A stretch of DNA of 64,000 bases from Eopsaltria australis (GCA_034509425.1 JAVTVJ010000047.1:496001-560000), one strand, 5' to 3'; numbered from the stretch's first letter, positions 13,501 through 26,400 are shown. Notes: generated by a model from the letters alone, not told the origin. A program made the numbers and translations.

Positions 13501-14820
13501 TTACCAGAGCAAACCTGTATCAACTGCAAACCTGCCTGGGAATTTCTAATATCAAGTTATCTTGAACTACAGTTAAAATTAATTGATTAAAAAAAAAAAC
13601 ACCAAAACAACAAAGTTTCAGGAAGCAACTCTTATTCTTGGAGGTTAGCATGGGGACATGAAACAACAGCTCATCTCACAGATGTTTCTCAATCTGTTTT
13701 ATCTTCAAGACAGTGTTCGTGTCCCTTTCCAAGCCCAGCTCATTCCCCTTCTGCAGAGTCCTCATGAGCTGGGTGTCAGCCCCAGGATGAAGGAGGACAG
13801 CTCTAACAAGAGCTGCTCACCCCTCTCCTTCTGTCCCCATGGCAGGAGCACGTAAGGGACAGCCCTCTCTGTCCCTGTCTGCTCTGCCCCAAGGAAAGCA
13901 TGCAGGACAGCCAGTGAACCGGGGAGGGATTTTTCCCCATGGAAGCAGAGAGTCCCCAGAGCAGCTGCTATTCCTCGGGTCTCCACCAGCCAGTCCTGCT
14001 TTAGCCCAGCTGGGAAGGCACTGAGTCCACTCATGGGGATGTAATGAGAGCTGACAAGTGTTCTGTGCTCCCACATGAGGTTTTGATTATGCAGGGTCTG
14101 GGAGTTTTGTGTCCAGCTCTTGATACCCGCCTGGCTCTTGGCTGTGGACAAGGCCATCTGCTTTGCAGAAGGGACTGTGTGCACAGAGAGCCCCCAGAGT
14201 CTGGGGGGCTGTGACCAAGCCAGCAGTTGCCATTTACACCCATTGGTCACCCACAGCCAGCAGCCCTGAATCAGCTCCTTGGAAGATTTTTCTCTCTCTG
14301 CCTGGAATGTATAATCTAACTTCAAGCTGAAAGAACTACATTTTACCCTTTAAACAGATAAAAAACAGGGTTTGGTTATTGCTAAACATCAGACCTGTTT
14401 CTGTAACAAAAGCAGAAGACAAAGATGTTGTCACTGATGGACTATAAATTGCAAGTGTCCATATTCACTCAGGTAAGTTCCACCTGAGGGCACTGCAGTT
14501 CATATGTCTGTCATTCATAATAAATAATTTTAGCAAGCAAATTCAGACCAACACCTGCTTCTGTTTAACTTTAAGTGTTGAAAGTGACAAAACTATTCAT
14601 GCACCTGCATTAAACTGATTTTCAGTTGCTTAAATGGATTGCAGCAGCACTGTATATTTAAACTTCAAAAAAAGAAAGAACCTTATACAGTGTTAATTAG
14701 ATGAATTATTATAGTTTTGTCTGGATTTTATTTCAACTTGCTCTGCTCACATTCTTGATGACACTGAAAGAGTAGGCAGGGTTAAACACAATTCTGTAAG
14801 AAGTCATCCTCCTAGTGAAT
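10566..14820. other. Intergenic, no gene recognised
   Basis: About 4.3 kb without a supportable gene. The longest frame is 187 codons on the minus strand at 13,762-14,325. It lies in a GC-richer segment (13.2-14.3 kb), overlaps comparable frames on both strands and has no recognisable domain, so I regard it as chance. A perfect 11-bp tandem duplication occurs at 11,500-11,521. Confidence 0.45.
11500..11521. repeat. 11-bp tandem duplication (aagtcaaagct x2)
   Basis: Two perfect adjacent copies of aagtcaaagct. This looks like a small slippage duplication, with no known role. Confidence 0.9.
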
Positions 14821-15165
14821 TCGCAGAATCATGAAGGTTGGAAAAGACCTCCAAGATCCTCAAGTCCAACCTTTGACCAAATACCACCATCCAAATAAAC
14901 CACAGCTTTAGTGCCAGACTAAGTCATTTCTTGAACACTTTCAAGGTTGGTGACTCCACCACCTCCCTGGGCAGCTTGTCAGTACCTAACCAGCCTTTGG
15001 AAAAAATTCTTCCTGATGTTCAACCTGGGCATCCCCTGGCACAACTTGAGGCCATTTCCTCTTGTCCTGTCCCTGGTTGCCTGGGAGGAAAGACCAACAC
15101 CAACTTAGCTACAACTTCCTTTCAGAGAGTGAGCCTCCTTTTCTCCAAGCTAAAGGAAGGCTTTA
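14821..15165 (-). mobile_element. CR1 LINE 3' fragment
   Basis: Read on the + strand this is a reversed CR1 3' end. It opens with 'cagaatcatgaaggttggaa' at about 14,825, continues with 'tggtgactccaccacctccc' near 14,947 and 'aaaaattcttcctgatgtt' near 15,001, then 'ggccatttcctcttgtcctg' near 15,050, and ends with 'cctccttttctccaagctaa' near 15,133. Relative to a typical copy, part of the segment just before the last phrase appears deleted. No coding capacity remains. Confidence 0.88.
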
Positions 15166-18100
15166 TCCACGACCTAGAAAAGTGAATGGAGTCCTAAACT
15201 GCTAGGAGAAGTGGGGTGGCATTGCACAGGAGGAAACAGACTGTTAGGGGGAAATCCTTCTGCCTGAGAATCCCTGTTAGGTGCTAGTAGTCCCAGCTAA
15301 TGAGGAGAACATTTAAAACTCAACATGAACTTGGAAATGCACTATATTAAAAGCAATATAGGCCTGGGGAAGAGATCATCAGCATAATTATTGTTTCTGT
15401 TCTCTTGGGTTTTGCACTCACAGACATGCTTTGGGAACACAATTAAGGTCTCTCTCATCTGTAGCTCACACAGTTCTATAAGGTTTCTCTAGAGCTTTTT
15501 AAAACTGAATTTGCAGGGAAATGGGATTCCAGAAAACATCTGAATGGTGCAAGGCAATTCTGCCATGTGGGATTTAAACTTATTTTGCCCCATGTGAGAA
15601 ACTTGACTGGGTGACAACTGTGGCATTCTTTTTGTCAGCATAAAAAATGATTTGACTATTCACTGTGTATTTTCCAGGTCTGTGAAAGCTTTTGGGATTA
15701 TGCTGGAGGAAAGATTTAGTTATGTTTCTATGGAAACTGTAACACTTATATAAAAGCCTGCTTAACAAGCAAGAGTGTGGCACTGTATCTCATTCAAGGT
15801 GAGCCACCTCTGAGATAACTCATTGATGAACTTCCAGCTGGGTTTTAAAGTCCAGGAGGACACCACTGGATTTCTTACACCTCTAATAGGAGTGAGACTC
15901 AGCAGGTACTGCTGGATAACTACTTAGCACCGTAGCATGGGTGTTATAATCTCACATGGAAAGTTGCAGTCATTTGGTTGGACTTGAAAGGAAATTTTCC
16001 ATAAGGTTGTTTATACAGTAATGATTCCCAAGTTTATGTCTTTCTTACTTATCCCCTACTTCAGAGATGTGCAACTTCACTACCTCCAGCATGACCCAGA
16101 GGAGAAACCCAGTTATGTTTTTTCCATAAAACACTGATGTGATCCCAGTGATCCCTAGGTTTGAAAAAACCTAGAAATAGAAGTGATATTTTCTTCATTT
16201 AGGTACTACTTCTCCTGAGATGAAAGCCTCCTTTAAAATTAGAAAATCTTTGTCCCCTTGACACTGCTCTTCCCAGCAAGCACACAGAAGTTGCTGTCAC
16301 AGTGAAGTACAAACACTGTAGCTAGCCGGAGACAGAATTTATTTTTGTCTTTTCTCCTCAGAAAAAAACATGTTCAAATCAACTTTTGGAATCTATTTCA
16401 TGTTTTCCCATTGACAGCACTTCTAGCCATGTTGTGGATTCCATAGCAATAAACTAGAATTACTAAAGGTAGTATTATTTGATAAGTGGCAAAAGCTGAA
16501 CAGAAAGTTGCTTTCTAAATTACTTCTGGTTATCTCACCATAAAAAGTTCACTGACATAAAAGGAATTGCTGGCACAAGGATTGAAGGGCATTCTAGACA
16601 CAACATCAGATTGGGGAATTAATTTTTTAATCTACTTCTACTACGTGCAAAAGTGAAATCAGTTAAATTATTTTTGACTGCATGAAGAGACGTTGTCCTT
16701 TAGGGTAAGAGTGGCCCTTTCTGGGTTTTTTTAAGAAGCCAGTCACGTACAGTTTTGTCCCTGGACTTCTAAGACATTCACAGACAGCTGCAGAATGCTC
16801 CCCCTGAGAAAGAGAACAGCAGAAACTCAAAGGGGATGTCTCAGGCCTGTTCAGAGCCTGATCCTGAAACGACTCACACAGTAACCTGTCCTGTTCCCTC
16901 TGAAAATGCTCTTTTTCACAAACCAAGTTAATAAATTCATGCACCTCTTCTTGTAGCACTGTCACTTTTTTGCTTTTCAACACAGCACTAAAGAGGCCAT
17001 TGATGTTCATTTTGCTGGTTTAGGTTCATTGAGAAATGCACCAAACTACCACCACTCCATTGCTGCTGTTCAACTGATTTTGAGTGATCAAAAAGAAATC
17101 TGTTGGAGATTTCAAAAAAGCCTCTCTGTCAGAGAGGACCAGCTGCTAGTGGAGCCAAATATCACCCAGCTGGGTGGCCTGCTGCAGAAGCCACCAAGCC
17201 TTAGCAAGCAGTACAGAGTCAGTCTGAGTTGTAAGGGGTTATGGGGTGACTGATGTCTACAAGTTTTGCTCCAGCAGAATATGGAAAGCTCAGGAAACAT
17301 GCACCAAATGCTAAAGTCTCTAAGAAAGAGTCTACATTATCTGGCTAATTGTGTTTCTGCATTTCCAGACAGCTCATTTGTTTCCCCCAGCTTTCACTGA
17401 GCCAGCTACTCCTTCTTCCTGCCACGACAACAGCTTCTAACATTACTTGCTGGAGCCTGGACTGCCTTGGATAGGCTCCGCTTCTGCAGAGATGAAGACA
17501 GAGCAGGCAGGTACAAACCACACAAAAACTCCCCAAAGTGTTCACACACGATACCATAGATGTTCAGTCCTGTGGGACAAAGGCATGCCCACAGGCACAG
17601 TGTTGTGGGGGAGCATGGAAGCCAGAATTCAATCCTTCATGAATCACTTCTCCAGAGTCCTAATGGTTTTCTTTTCATGACCCATAGGTTAATGTTCTCT
17701 GCTCCTCGCATTCTGTAACAACATTTCCAAATAATGATACTCAGAAAATTCTAAAGCAGATGTTTTTAGTTGTTTCTTCATTGGCAATCGCACTAGTTAA
17801 TTGGGGTTGGTTTTATGGGGTTGGAAAACTTGCTAACTGTGGCAGGTGGAATATGAGCTGCATGGTGCAGTCATCATGTATAGTATTATCAATTATATGT
17901 AGCTAAAGCATCTTCAGGTGTTTCCTCTATCTCTCACAAAAACTAACAACTTAAGCTTCAGAGCACCTGTGATGAATGGAATATCTATTTTCCTTGTGCA
18001 ACAGGAACAATATGGCCATGAAGGCTAGGATTTCTAAGGCCATCTTTCTCAGAGGCAGATTCAAGGCTTGGTTCACTGGAGCACCACTAACAGCAGGTCT

Positions 18101-21100
18101 GGTCTTGGTCTGATTCAGTCTCATTCAATAGAATTGGCTTTTAAAAATCACTTCGGGAAAACTCCAGGCCTGCTACTTCTGCCAGTCTCCCTGGGAGCTG
18201 TGCCACACATGCATAGATCAGTGGAAAACTCCTCTTTGCCTTCCCCAAGCCTACTCATGCTCCAGATCCAAAACTGTCACGTTATCAGTAGATTCAGGGA
18301 TAGTTCTTGCTTGGTCCTCGGTGTTGCCACTAGTCCCACTAACATTCCACAGGAACTGTGTGTTAGTTCTTTGGCAACATTTTCCTGACTCGTAGATGTG
18401 CCAGAGTCACACAGTGACTTTTTTAAGTCATGCAGATACAGCTACTCACAGATTCCAGCTATGCACATTTTCAGCCTCACCAGCTCCAGCACATTTTGAT
18501 GATGGTTTTATACCTTCGTTTCTGTTATAAGAGTGATTCTTCCACTCTGACTGAAGTAAATACCTGAGACCTACTTTCTAGTTTGTGGGTGACCCATGTT
18601 TTGCAAGTGGACCATCAGAGGACACCCAGCTGGAAGTACTCCACCGATATTCAGATGATAAAAAGTAGCCATTTGATTTTAAGTTGCTGATAAGTTCATG
18701 TGTACAGGAGGTATGTGAGGAAGAGATGGTATTCTGTTTTCCAAACATTTCTTGGAACAGCTCTTATTTGGAGTGTCTATTCACACACTAATAGGAAGCT
18801 GTGTTACACCTGGCACAACAGGAAAGCATAAGGTCAGCTTTGCTGGCACTGTGAATAACTCTTCCCACAGTGAAACCTCAAAATTTAACTGAATCATTCA
18901 TTTGCAAAGAAGCAGCAGATGTTCAGAGTCTTACAGCCTGGATTACCCTCTGGAAAAGAAACATGCAATATGAAGCTCAAGTTTTTCCATCATCTGCATT
19001 TACATGTACTACACACATATAAGAAAACAGGCATTGCTTCTTGAACAAGTCACTCAAAAGAAATGCAATTCTTTCTTTCAAGCACTTCAGCTCAGTGGCA
19101 ATAGCCATTCCAAAAATTACCTCTCTTAGAATCCTTCTCTATCTGGAGATGATTAATTACCTGACCTCTTTTCCCACACATAGCCTGCTACACACAATGC
19201 TTAGATTCACTCAGTATATCTTTCAAAAAAACACAGCTTACATACTAAAGCACTTGAAATGTCCTGGTGCAAGATTTGCTGGTGCCACTGATCATCAAGT
19301 GTTACAGTATTAAATACTTGATAGTTTTTGCTTGTCCAACATGCTCTGGTGGAAGGTGACCAGCAGTTGGCCCTCTAAGACTTCCGCGAAGTGCATGGAG
19401 CCGCCTCTGCCTCAGTAAGAGGATTCCCCAGGCTTTGGAAGATGATGCAGATAATCATGTCACCATGATTCCTGCTCACTTTCATCCAATTAAGCCTGTT
19501 TTGCTTAGATCAGTGCAGCTATTTTTGCTTTTATGTCCTCAAATATTGCCTCACTAATTATACTGGATGTCAGTTTGCAAGCTGAAATTATTTCATTGGA
19601 AAATGAAAGCCAAGCAACTAGATGGAAACTAAAATATGTCCTCTTGTGGGGCTTGAAAAGAGTCATTTTGGAAGTTAAGATTCTGTGTGGACACCTCTAA
19701 CTCCAGTTAACTGTGATATAGCACCAGAATTTAGTTTTAGCTTTGTTTGGTTCACTTTGTTTTTAAAAGGTTGCAATTTTGGGGTTGTTTTTGTCGGGGG
19801 TTTTTTGGGGGGGAGGAGTTTGTTTTGCTCTTTTTTTTTTGGCTAACTGCTGGAGCTGAGGGATTTATATATTTATAGAGAGCTGAATACATGATAAATA
19901 AGGATTTTTTCAGAAAGTCCTGGTTTGAGATGGAAGCTACAAAATGGTTCCTTGAAGCAAATAATAAGTATTTCAAGCGATGACTGGGCTGGTTTTACAA
20001 AATAAGCATGTCTTTAATAAAGCAGTTGCACACTTAAAATGTCTGCAGTCAAGAGGAGGACAGAAAGCAGTTAAAGGATCATTTAGAAATACCAAATCAT
20101 TAAAAAAAAAAAAAGCTTTAAATGTTAAGACATAAGTCAAATGTTAAGAAATAAGTCAAATCCTGAGACTAAAGATTAAACAAATCAGAGCTATGAAAAT
20201 TTGCAGCAGAAGGTCTGACTGGAAAATTTCATATTAATTTTTTTTTAAATAAAATCATTCAAATTCAGGAATCTTTCTGAGATTTCTTCTTGCACTACTG
20301 AAGCTTTGGTAGGTGCTTGTCTGGAAGAAAATTCAGTTATTATTTGGATACTTTTTGAGGTAAGCCACAGTAAGAAAAATTTGTATGGCTGAAGAGCCAG
20401 AGTGGTGATGGCTGCTATGCATGTGCTAGGGAGAGGATGTGAACTGTCAGAAGGAACCTCCACCATCAGCTCTGTGCTGCTCCACACAGCTGTGGTCCCA
20501 ACCCCAGCAGTCACCTGGAGAATGCCAACACCATGCCCCTACCTTTTTTCAAGCACACAAGGATGCATAATGCATAGCTTTGAAGGAGTAGCAACAGCTA
20601 CACTTCCTAAAAGGTGCCCAGAGAGGCAGCAAGTCTTCTCAAACTCTTGCTAGAGAGGCTTGGTGGCTCAATAGAGCATGACAAAGATCTCTAAACATTA
20701 TTTTTCCTTGGATTGAGAGTACATTCTTTACATTCAGCATATGGACAGGACAAGATAAAAAATTCCAGCTTACCCAGAAAATTGGAGCATAAAAAATGGA
20801 TGAATGACATAGAGCTTATTTTTAGTTTGGATTCTCCACCATTCTATTTAAAGCATGAAGCCCAGAGGCAACAAACAAAATCCAAGTCACATGAAAATGT
20901 TTTGCACTAGCAGCCAGGTGAGCCAGCAGAGCACCCTGCAAAGCAGCAGCAAGGGAGGCCTGGGGAGCTACAACCCACCCAGGTGGTACAGTGCCACACA
21001 GATGAATGCACAGTGTAAACACACTTTCTAGCCATGTTTCCTAAGGCAGGAGCTCAGGCAGGAGCTAACAGATTGCTTGCAAAAACCATGTACAAATCTT

Positions 21101-21169
21101 GAGGCAATTCAAGCTAGGAGAGGGCAATGACAGCAAACCTCTGATGCTTCTCATAAGACCACCCAAACT
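15166..21169. other. Intergenic, no gene recognised
   Basis: About 6 kb, AT-rich with homopolymer runs, for example G and T runs at about 19,795-19,842 and an A run at 20,102-20,114. A 19-bp tandem duplication lies at 20,122-20,160. Open frames are 115 codons or fewer and unrecognised. The right end is the 3' flank of the minus-strand VMO1 gene. Confidence 0.5.
20122..20160. repeat. 19-bp tandem duplication
   Basis: Two adjacent copies of the unit beginning atgttaaga(c/a)ataagtcaa, differing at one base, directly downstream of an A-rich run. Probably a local replication-slippage product. Confidence 0.85.
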
Positions 21170-21175
21170 TTTATT
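21170..21175 (-). terminator. Candidate poly(A) signal AATAAA of the minus-strand VMO1 gene
   Basis: The + strand reads TTTATT, which is AATAAA on the minus strand, 369 bp past the VMO1 stop codon. It is the first canonical hexamer met downstream of that stop; I saw no AATAAA or ATTAAA in between. This would give a 3' UTR of roughly 0.4 kb. No transcript evidence is available from sequence alone. Confidence 0.45.
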
Positions 21176-21543
21176 TCACCCCATTTGTATCAATAGGTCA
21201 AATATTATTTCAAATGGGGGAAAAATGGGCAGAGCAAGCCTCAAAGAGATCTGACAGTCCGAGAAAAAGAAAGTTGAGAAATCTGTCAGCTCTGAGCAAT
21301 TGCTAGAGATTGGGCATTTTCACAGCAACATGCCAGCAGTACATGATGCAATGATTTGGCCATGCTAACGTAGCAGTAGCTGTAAAAGACATCATCATCT
21401 AAGGTATCGGCCAGTGGAGCAAGATGCAAGCAGTCAAAACATCATGGGCATGTCCCAGTATAAAGCTAAAGCAAAGCTCCACCGATACCTCACTTGCTGT
21501 GGGATATGGGACATGTAGGCAGTGATGAAGACAGAGCAAGTGC

Positions 21544-23254
21544 TCATTTGCAGCAGAAGAACTTCACATTGTTGAGTGCTGTGTCATTCTGAAGGCCCTG
21601 TGGGGGCTCTACCTTGGTCTGGAGACCACATATCTTGCAGCTGTTGGTCCATGGGCCAAAGCTGCCCCACGACAGTCCGTCACCTACCAGCACAGCTTCA
21701 TCTGAGCATCTGAACTGAATGTTGTTGGCTGCTGTGTCATCACCTCTTCCTTGTGGCTTCTCTGTTCTCAGTGAAAAGGAGATCAGGTAGCCTTCAGGGC
21801 AAACTTGGAAGCTGATCCAGGTACCCCACCTGACAAAAAGCAAATGGAAAAATATCTAGGCTCTGTGAGCTGCTGGGAAATGCTCCTTCTCCTTGTCATG
21901 CTGCTCTGAAGCTTCACACTTCCTTGACACAGCCATGACACAGCATCCTGCTGCAGTCGGGGGCCCCTTCCTTTCTCCTTTATTTCCCCTTGCCTTCCAA
22001 AGATGTACTTTTCTCTTCATTGATATCTCATCAGAAAAACACCAGGAAGTCTGAGATTGGATAGTTATGGTTCTGGTGGAAACTCCAAGGGCAGCCTGAG
22101 TGCGTGTTTGATGATGCATCCCTGACATGTGTGACACGTACACACCAGGCAGCCAGGAGAGCAGCCACTCTGCCTTCCAGAGGTGCAGTGCTGTTCCCTG
22201 CAGCAGGGCCAGGGCTTTCACCGGGCAGTTTCTAAAGGTATGGTTAGAAACCCTTCCAAAGAAAGACTCTAACCCTGGGACCATACTTCAGGTGTTCACA
22301 GTGCTCTGCAGAAAATCCAAGGGCAAACTAAAAGTGGTGAAGTGAGGTAACCGTATTTAATAACCCTCAAAATCAACGAAAACAACCCCTAAACACTTGT
22401 TTTAATCTACTATACTACAGCACTACGTATACAACAAGTCAGACAGAAGAGACCCCTGCAAATGGGGACATCCAAGGGTTTTTTGTGAGCTGGTGTGTGA
22501 CAAACAGGAGAGAAATCAGTGTCACTTACTCCCCCACCAAGGACTCAGTGGTTACTGAGCCATCCTGACAGTGCAGGCATATGCCATTCAGAGCAGTGTC
22601 ATCTCCTCCAAACTGGTTGGGCTCCACCTGCAATGGAAGTCACACAGGGACAGAGGTAAAGGCAAGGGGCAAAAGAGACAGGAAAAGGCCTTTACATGCT
22701 TGATGCAAACAGTCCCACCACTTTTCTGTAACAGGAAAGAGAAAACGTCTTGGAAAGCACATTGAAAAAGAGGGCTGTCACTGGGAAACCACTTAATCCT
22801 TGTAACACATTCTTTGTGTTTTCTAACTATTTCTGACCCAACAGGTAAGGCAGAGACTCAGAGTCTCAGGACAGACACTAGTGGTGGATGCCTTCCTCCC
22901 CAAATCCAGATTTTCACACCCACGTGACTTCTCCCAGCAAGATCAGCCGCATGCAGACTTTTCTGCATGTGTACCTACAGTGGCAACATTTGCCAGAAGA
23001 CTCATAGTTTTATGTACAGAGTATCATCCTCAAGAAGAGGACGAATCTGCAGAAAATTCTTAGGGACAGGAAACAGTAGGGAACGGAGAGGATTTTACCT
23101 TCAGGGAAAACCCATTGGCATAGCCGTGCTGGAAAAACTGCCGGCTGCCCCACTCGCCCCAGTGGCCTCCGCTGGGCACAGTGAGGACAGAGGTGTAGTC
23201 ACACACCCCTGTGCCTGGGGGGCAGAGGAGGAGCAGGATGAGTGCAGCTGGCAT
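21544..23254 (-). CDS. VMO1: Vitelline membrane outer layer protein 1 (VMO1), 3 exons, 179 aa
   Basis: This encodes a secreted egg-coat protein. In chicken, VMO-I is made in the oviduct and deposited in the outer vitelline membrane, and it folds as a beta-prism of three similar sheets. The coding exons are 23,254-23,099, 22,627-22,530 and 21,829-21,544. Introns of 471 and 700 bp start GTAAAA and GTAAGT, end TTGCAG and GTCAG, and have phases 0 and 2. Together they give 540 nt, 179 codons plus stop, close to the family length of about 180. Residues 1-17 form a short hydrophobic signal peptide. The family repeat motif appears three times: GGDDTALNG (59-67), GDDTAANN (114-121) and NDTALNN (166-172). 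The hallmarks [10 protein letters not shown] and ICGLQTKVE and the terminal FFCCK are present. No in-frame ATG lies close upstream of the chosen start. Oddities: Phe41 stands where chicken VMO-I has Cys. A new Cys69 makes a C-L-H-C motif with Cys72. One residue is inserted near 78-79, and a potential N-glycosylation site occurs at N166. The reading frame is intact. Confidence 0.96.
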
Positions 23255-23316
23255 GAGGAACTTAATCTCTCGTGCTCTGCATCTGCTGAAGGAGCGCTGG
23301 TGTATGGACTGGGGAA

Positions 23317-23323
23317 TTTATAC
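23317..23323 (-). promoter_or_regulatory. TATA box of the minus-strand VMO1 gene
   Basis: The minus strand reads GGGTATAAATTCCCC, with TATAAAT at 23,323-23,317, 69 bp before the start codon. Transcription would start near 23,290, giving a 5' UTR of about 35-40 nt inside exon 1. The same ATAAATTCCCC string precedes the other VMO1 gene in the window, which supports its being the core promoter. Confidence 0.8.
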
Positions 23324-23370
23324 CCTTCCAAGACTGCTTGCCTTCCCCTGCCAGGCTGTTGGCAAACACC

Positions 23371-23375
23371 ATTGG
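23371..23375 (-). promoter_or_regulatory. Candidate CCAAT box of the minus-strand VMO1 gene
   Basis: The minus strand reads GTTCCAATGG about 50 bp upstream of the TATA box, a normal spacing for a CCAAT element. Motif and spacing are the only evidence. Confidence 0.4.
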
Positions 23376-23413
23376 AACAATAGTTTCCTCCCAGGCAGTG
23401 CCAGAGCACTTGC

Positions 23414-23419
23414 TGACCT
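23414..23419 (-). promoter_or_regulatory. Possible nuclear-receptor half-site (AGGTCA)
   Basis: The minus strand reads AGGTCA about 90 bp upstream of the TATA box. This is the half-site bound by estrogen receptor and related nuclear receptors, and oviduct egg-protein genes are classically steroid-responsive. Only one half-site is present, with no inverted partner at 3-bp spacing. Six bases recur often by chance, so this is weak. Confidence 0.2.
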
Positions 23420-26400
23420 GCTCACAGTGCCCATGAGGAGATCCTCTGGGAGCTCAGCAGCTGGCATGCAGCAGACACTGTGGCCATAGGTGTATCCACC
23501 ACCACTGAAGGGCTATGGGAACACCTATGTGCTCCTTGCTGTGCTTGTGGTAGAAGCTTAATATTAGTTTCTGCTTCTGGCTACACAAGTATTTGGTCAT
23601 GGGAATGTTTGCCTTCTGAGAGTAACTGCCATGACCATGTTACCTATTGCTATTTGGCAAGGCAGGTCAAACTAGATGAAGAAACATAAGGGACGTGGTC
23701 TGGAACAAAGAATAAGGCAACTCATGCCCTGTGTCTGCCAGTATCTTCTGTTGAATAGGATTCCTGGGAAGCTCAACAACTGTGTAGGCAATTTATGGTT
23801 TTAATGACCTTCTTTTCAACAACCATTTTTATCTCAATAAAAAAATGTATGCTTTGCTTTTGCAGCAAGCTTAACCAAACTCAAATATGCTGGGATGCCC
23901 ACAGTGGTCCTCAGGGATAGGTACCATCAGGGACAAGTTGAAAGGCAGGGTTTCTAGAAAGGTGATACTGAGTCTGAGGGCACAGTCTTTGAGAATGTCA
24001 ATGCAGGGAGAGGTGAATTTGACATCCCAGAGTTGAGATCCTCTTAACATAGAGTTAACCAATGGTTCAGAGGGCCCTGGGTCAGTCTTGCAGCATCTGG
24101 CAGAAGCTTTCTCTAAATTCAATACGCAAAGAAGAGAATGCATTTTACAGAAGCATCTTGATCCTCAGGATGTTATAGCAAAATGAGATGCCAAATCTTG
24201 AACTAACAGAAGACAAAGAATTTCCCTTTTCTAGGTTTCTCTTCCAATTCTTCTTCTGCTCTGTCTGTTCCTGTCCCACTGAAAGGTGATGTTGCTTTTC
24301 TCGCTCTTGACTCTGTATTCCCCTTACACGTGTCAGTGGTCTGTACAAATGGCAATACAAATGCAAATTAAGATGATGGGAAGTTGGATGATCTTTTTGT
24401 GAAAGACGCTAAAAGAGCACAGCACGTGATGGAAGCACAGCCTGTTTTCCTTTTTAAATGAGAACTTTCATTTTACTTCTCCAAAGGGATGTCAAAATCC
24501 AGAGGAGATGTGTTCTCTCCCACAAGGATTGTGCAATCACATCGGGCAAACCAGGTGTGTTTGTTCAGGCAGGGTCAAACAGTGGCTGCAGAGGACACTC
24601 AGACCTGCCCTTGGCAGCACATGGATGAAAAGGAGCAGAAGGAGTCAGAAAGAAAAGGCTGGGACCTGATTAAGGCTACAAAAGGAGCAGGATTCCCTCA
24701 TTCATTTCTCCTTTGCTGGCCCAAAATCATCACCCTTGGCAACTTCACCTCTAGCAGCAGTGATGCAGGTCCACAGCCTGGCAGGACCCACCTCTCCCCT
24801 CAAACTTTGCTGCAATCATAAGATTCCTGCCTTTTCCCATCCCCAGAGGAGGATCCTAGGCCCCAGGGAGCCCCAGTGTGCAGGGGAATGAGACGAGGCA
24901 GGAGGTGAGGCCACCTTCAGGGGTTTGGCCATGAGAAATGACCCCTGTGCACATTCCACAGGTCCAGGAGAAAACTCAAGCTCAAGAGGAGAACTATTGG
25001 AGAACCATTACTCCAGGTCTTGGGATGTATCATTTTCCCATTTATAACCAAACAGCTGGTAACCTGGGCTGCCAAATGAGAGATGCCTTGGGCTTGATTT
25101 CACAGTACATGGCTTAGATAGCACTTAATATGTGCAGAGCAGACACTGAATTTGCTACCACATAACAGTGCCAATTTTGCTTGGATGCCTCAACAAGTTT
25201 CCAGAGATCAGCTTATACAGACTGTCAAAATCAGAAGAAGTCTACAATGTTGAGATCCAGATCTCTTACTGACACACCTACCCTGCTTTCTTGCTCCCTC
25301 TTCTGTATTTTAATATCCTTGAAAATATCATACAATTGGAAAACTGATGAATTTGGTTAATGAAACATGACTACAGTAAAATGATGATGATACAGGGTAT
25401 TTCATCCTTTCATTATTCATCCAGTTTAATACAATTATTTTTGCAGGCAGAGAAGCATAAAAATTTTCCACTACTTTTCAGCTTTTATAAAAACTTCTAT
25501 TTTTTAAATAAACGGATTAATATAATATTAATCAGTATATTGATTTTATAAAATTATTATTGTGATGCTATGATATATTTAAAATCTACATGGAACATGG
25601 AAAAGAAATTTGTCTACAAGACACAAAAACATACACCACACAAAATTTGCTTATTGCATGATGTTATTGAAAAAGTTATGCTGTTCTTGAAAATTCATTC
25701 ATTTCTGATTCTTACCCCTGAAAACACCGCACACTTAGCAATACAAACTTCATTTGGCAGTGTTGTGATGTCTTTCTCATATTCTCAGTTTCTCATATTC
25801 ATGTAACCCTTCTGCTGCCCAAAGGACAGAGATAATTTCAGATGCTGGACTCTTTCAAGTGAGCTGTAGGAAGGGTTAAAGGCAGCCAGTGCCCAGGAAC
25901 TCTGAACAGGAGTGGAAGTAAACAGCACTGACCAAAAGAGAAGTCAATAAACACAGGGCGATGGTTTTGGCTGAATGACTGTGTGCTTCTGCGTGCTCTA
26001 GGCCATTTTACACTCTTCCCACACCGTTACCAAGGTTCTGGTTGCCACCCATCAGCTCTCAGGAGCCACGTTCCTCAGCAGCTCTAATGCCAAACTGGCC
26101 ATTACAATTGGGTATAAATCCATTGTAAATCACACAGCCTGGCTCTGCCAAACCTTCCTCACCTGCAGCTTGGGATGTAGATAAGGCACTCCACAGCTGA
26201 CTGCATCCTGCAAAAGAGCACACTGTCTCATGGACATGGTACATCAGCAAACCCAGAAATCACACCTAGTGCCAAAGAAACGTGAAAGGGCAATAAAGAA
26301 TCTATTCTATTCTGTGAAAAATATGAATAAGCAAAGGGTTGCATTATTTAGAAAGAAGAGATGAGATTCTGAATGAACACAGAAATCTACAGTGCAGGTG

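Noticed and set aside
13762..14325. 187-codon minus-strand ORF
   Set aside because: Non-homologous composition with overlapping frames in other phases and on the other strand; no start context, splice pattern or domain supports a gene.
22967..23383. 138-codon + strand frame across the first VMO1 exon
   Set aside because: It is antisense to the VMO1 signal-peptide exon and promoter. Its length comes from the GC-rich coding constraint on the other strand.
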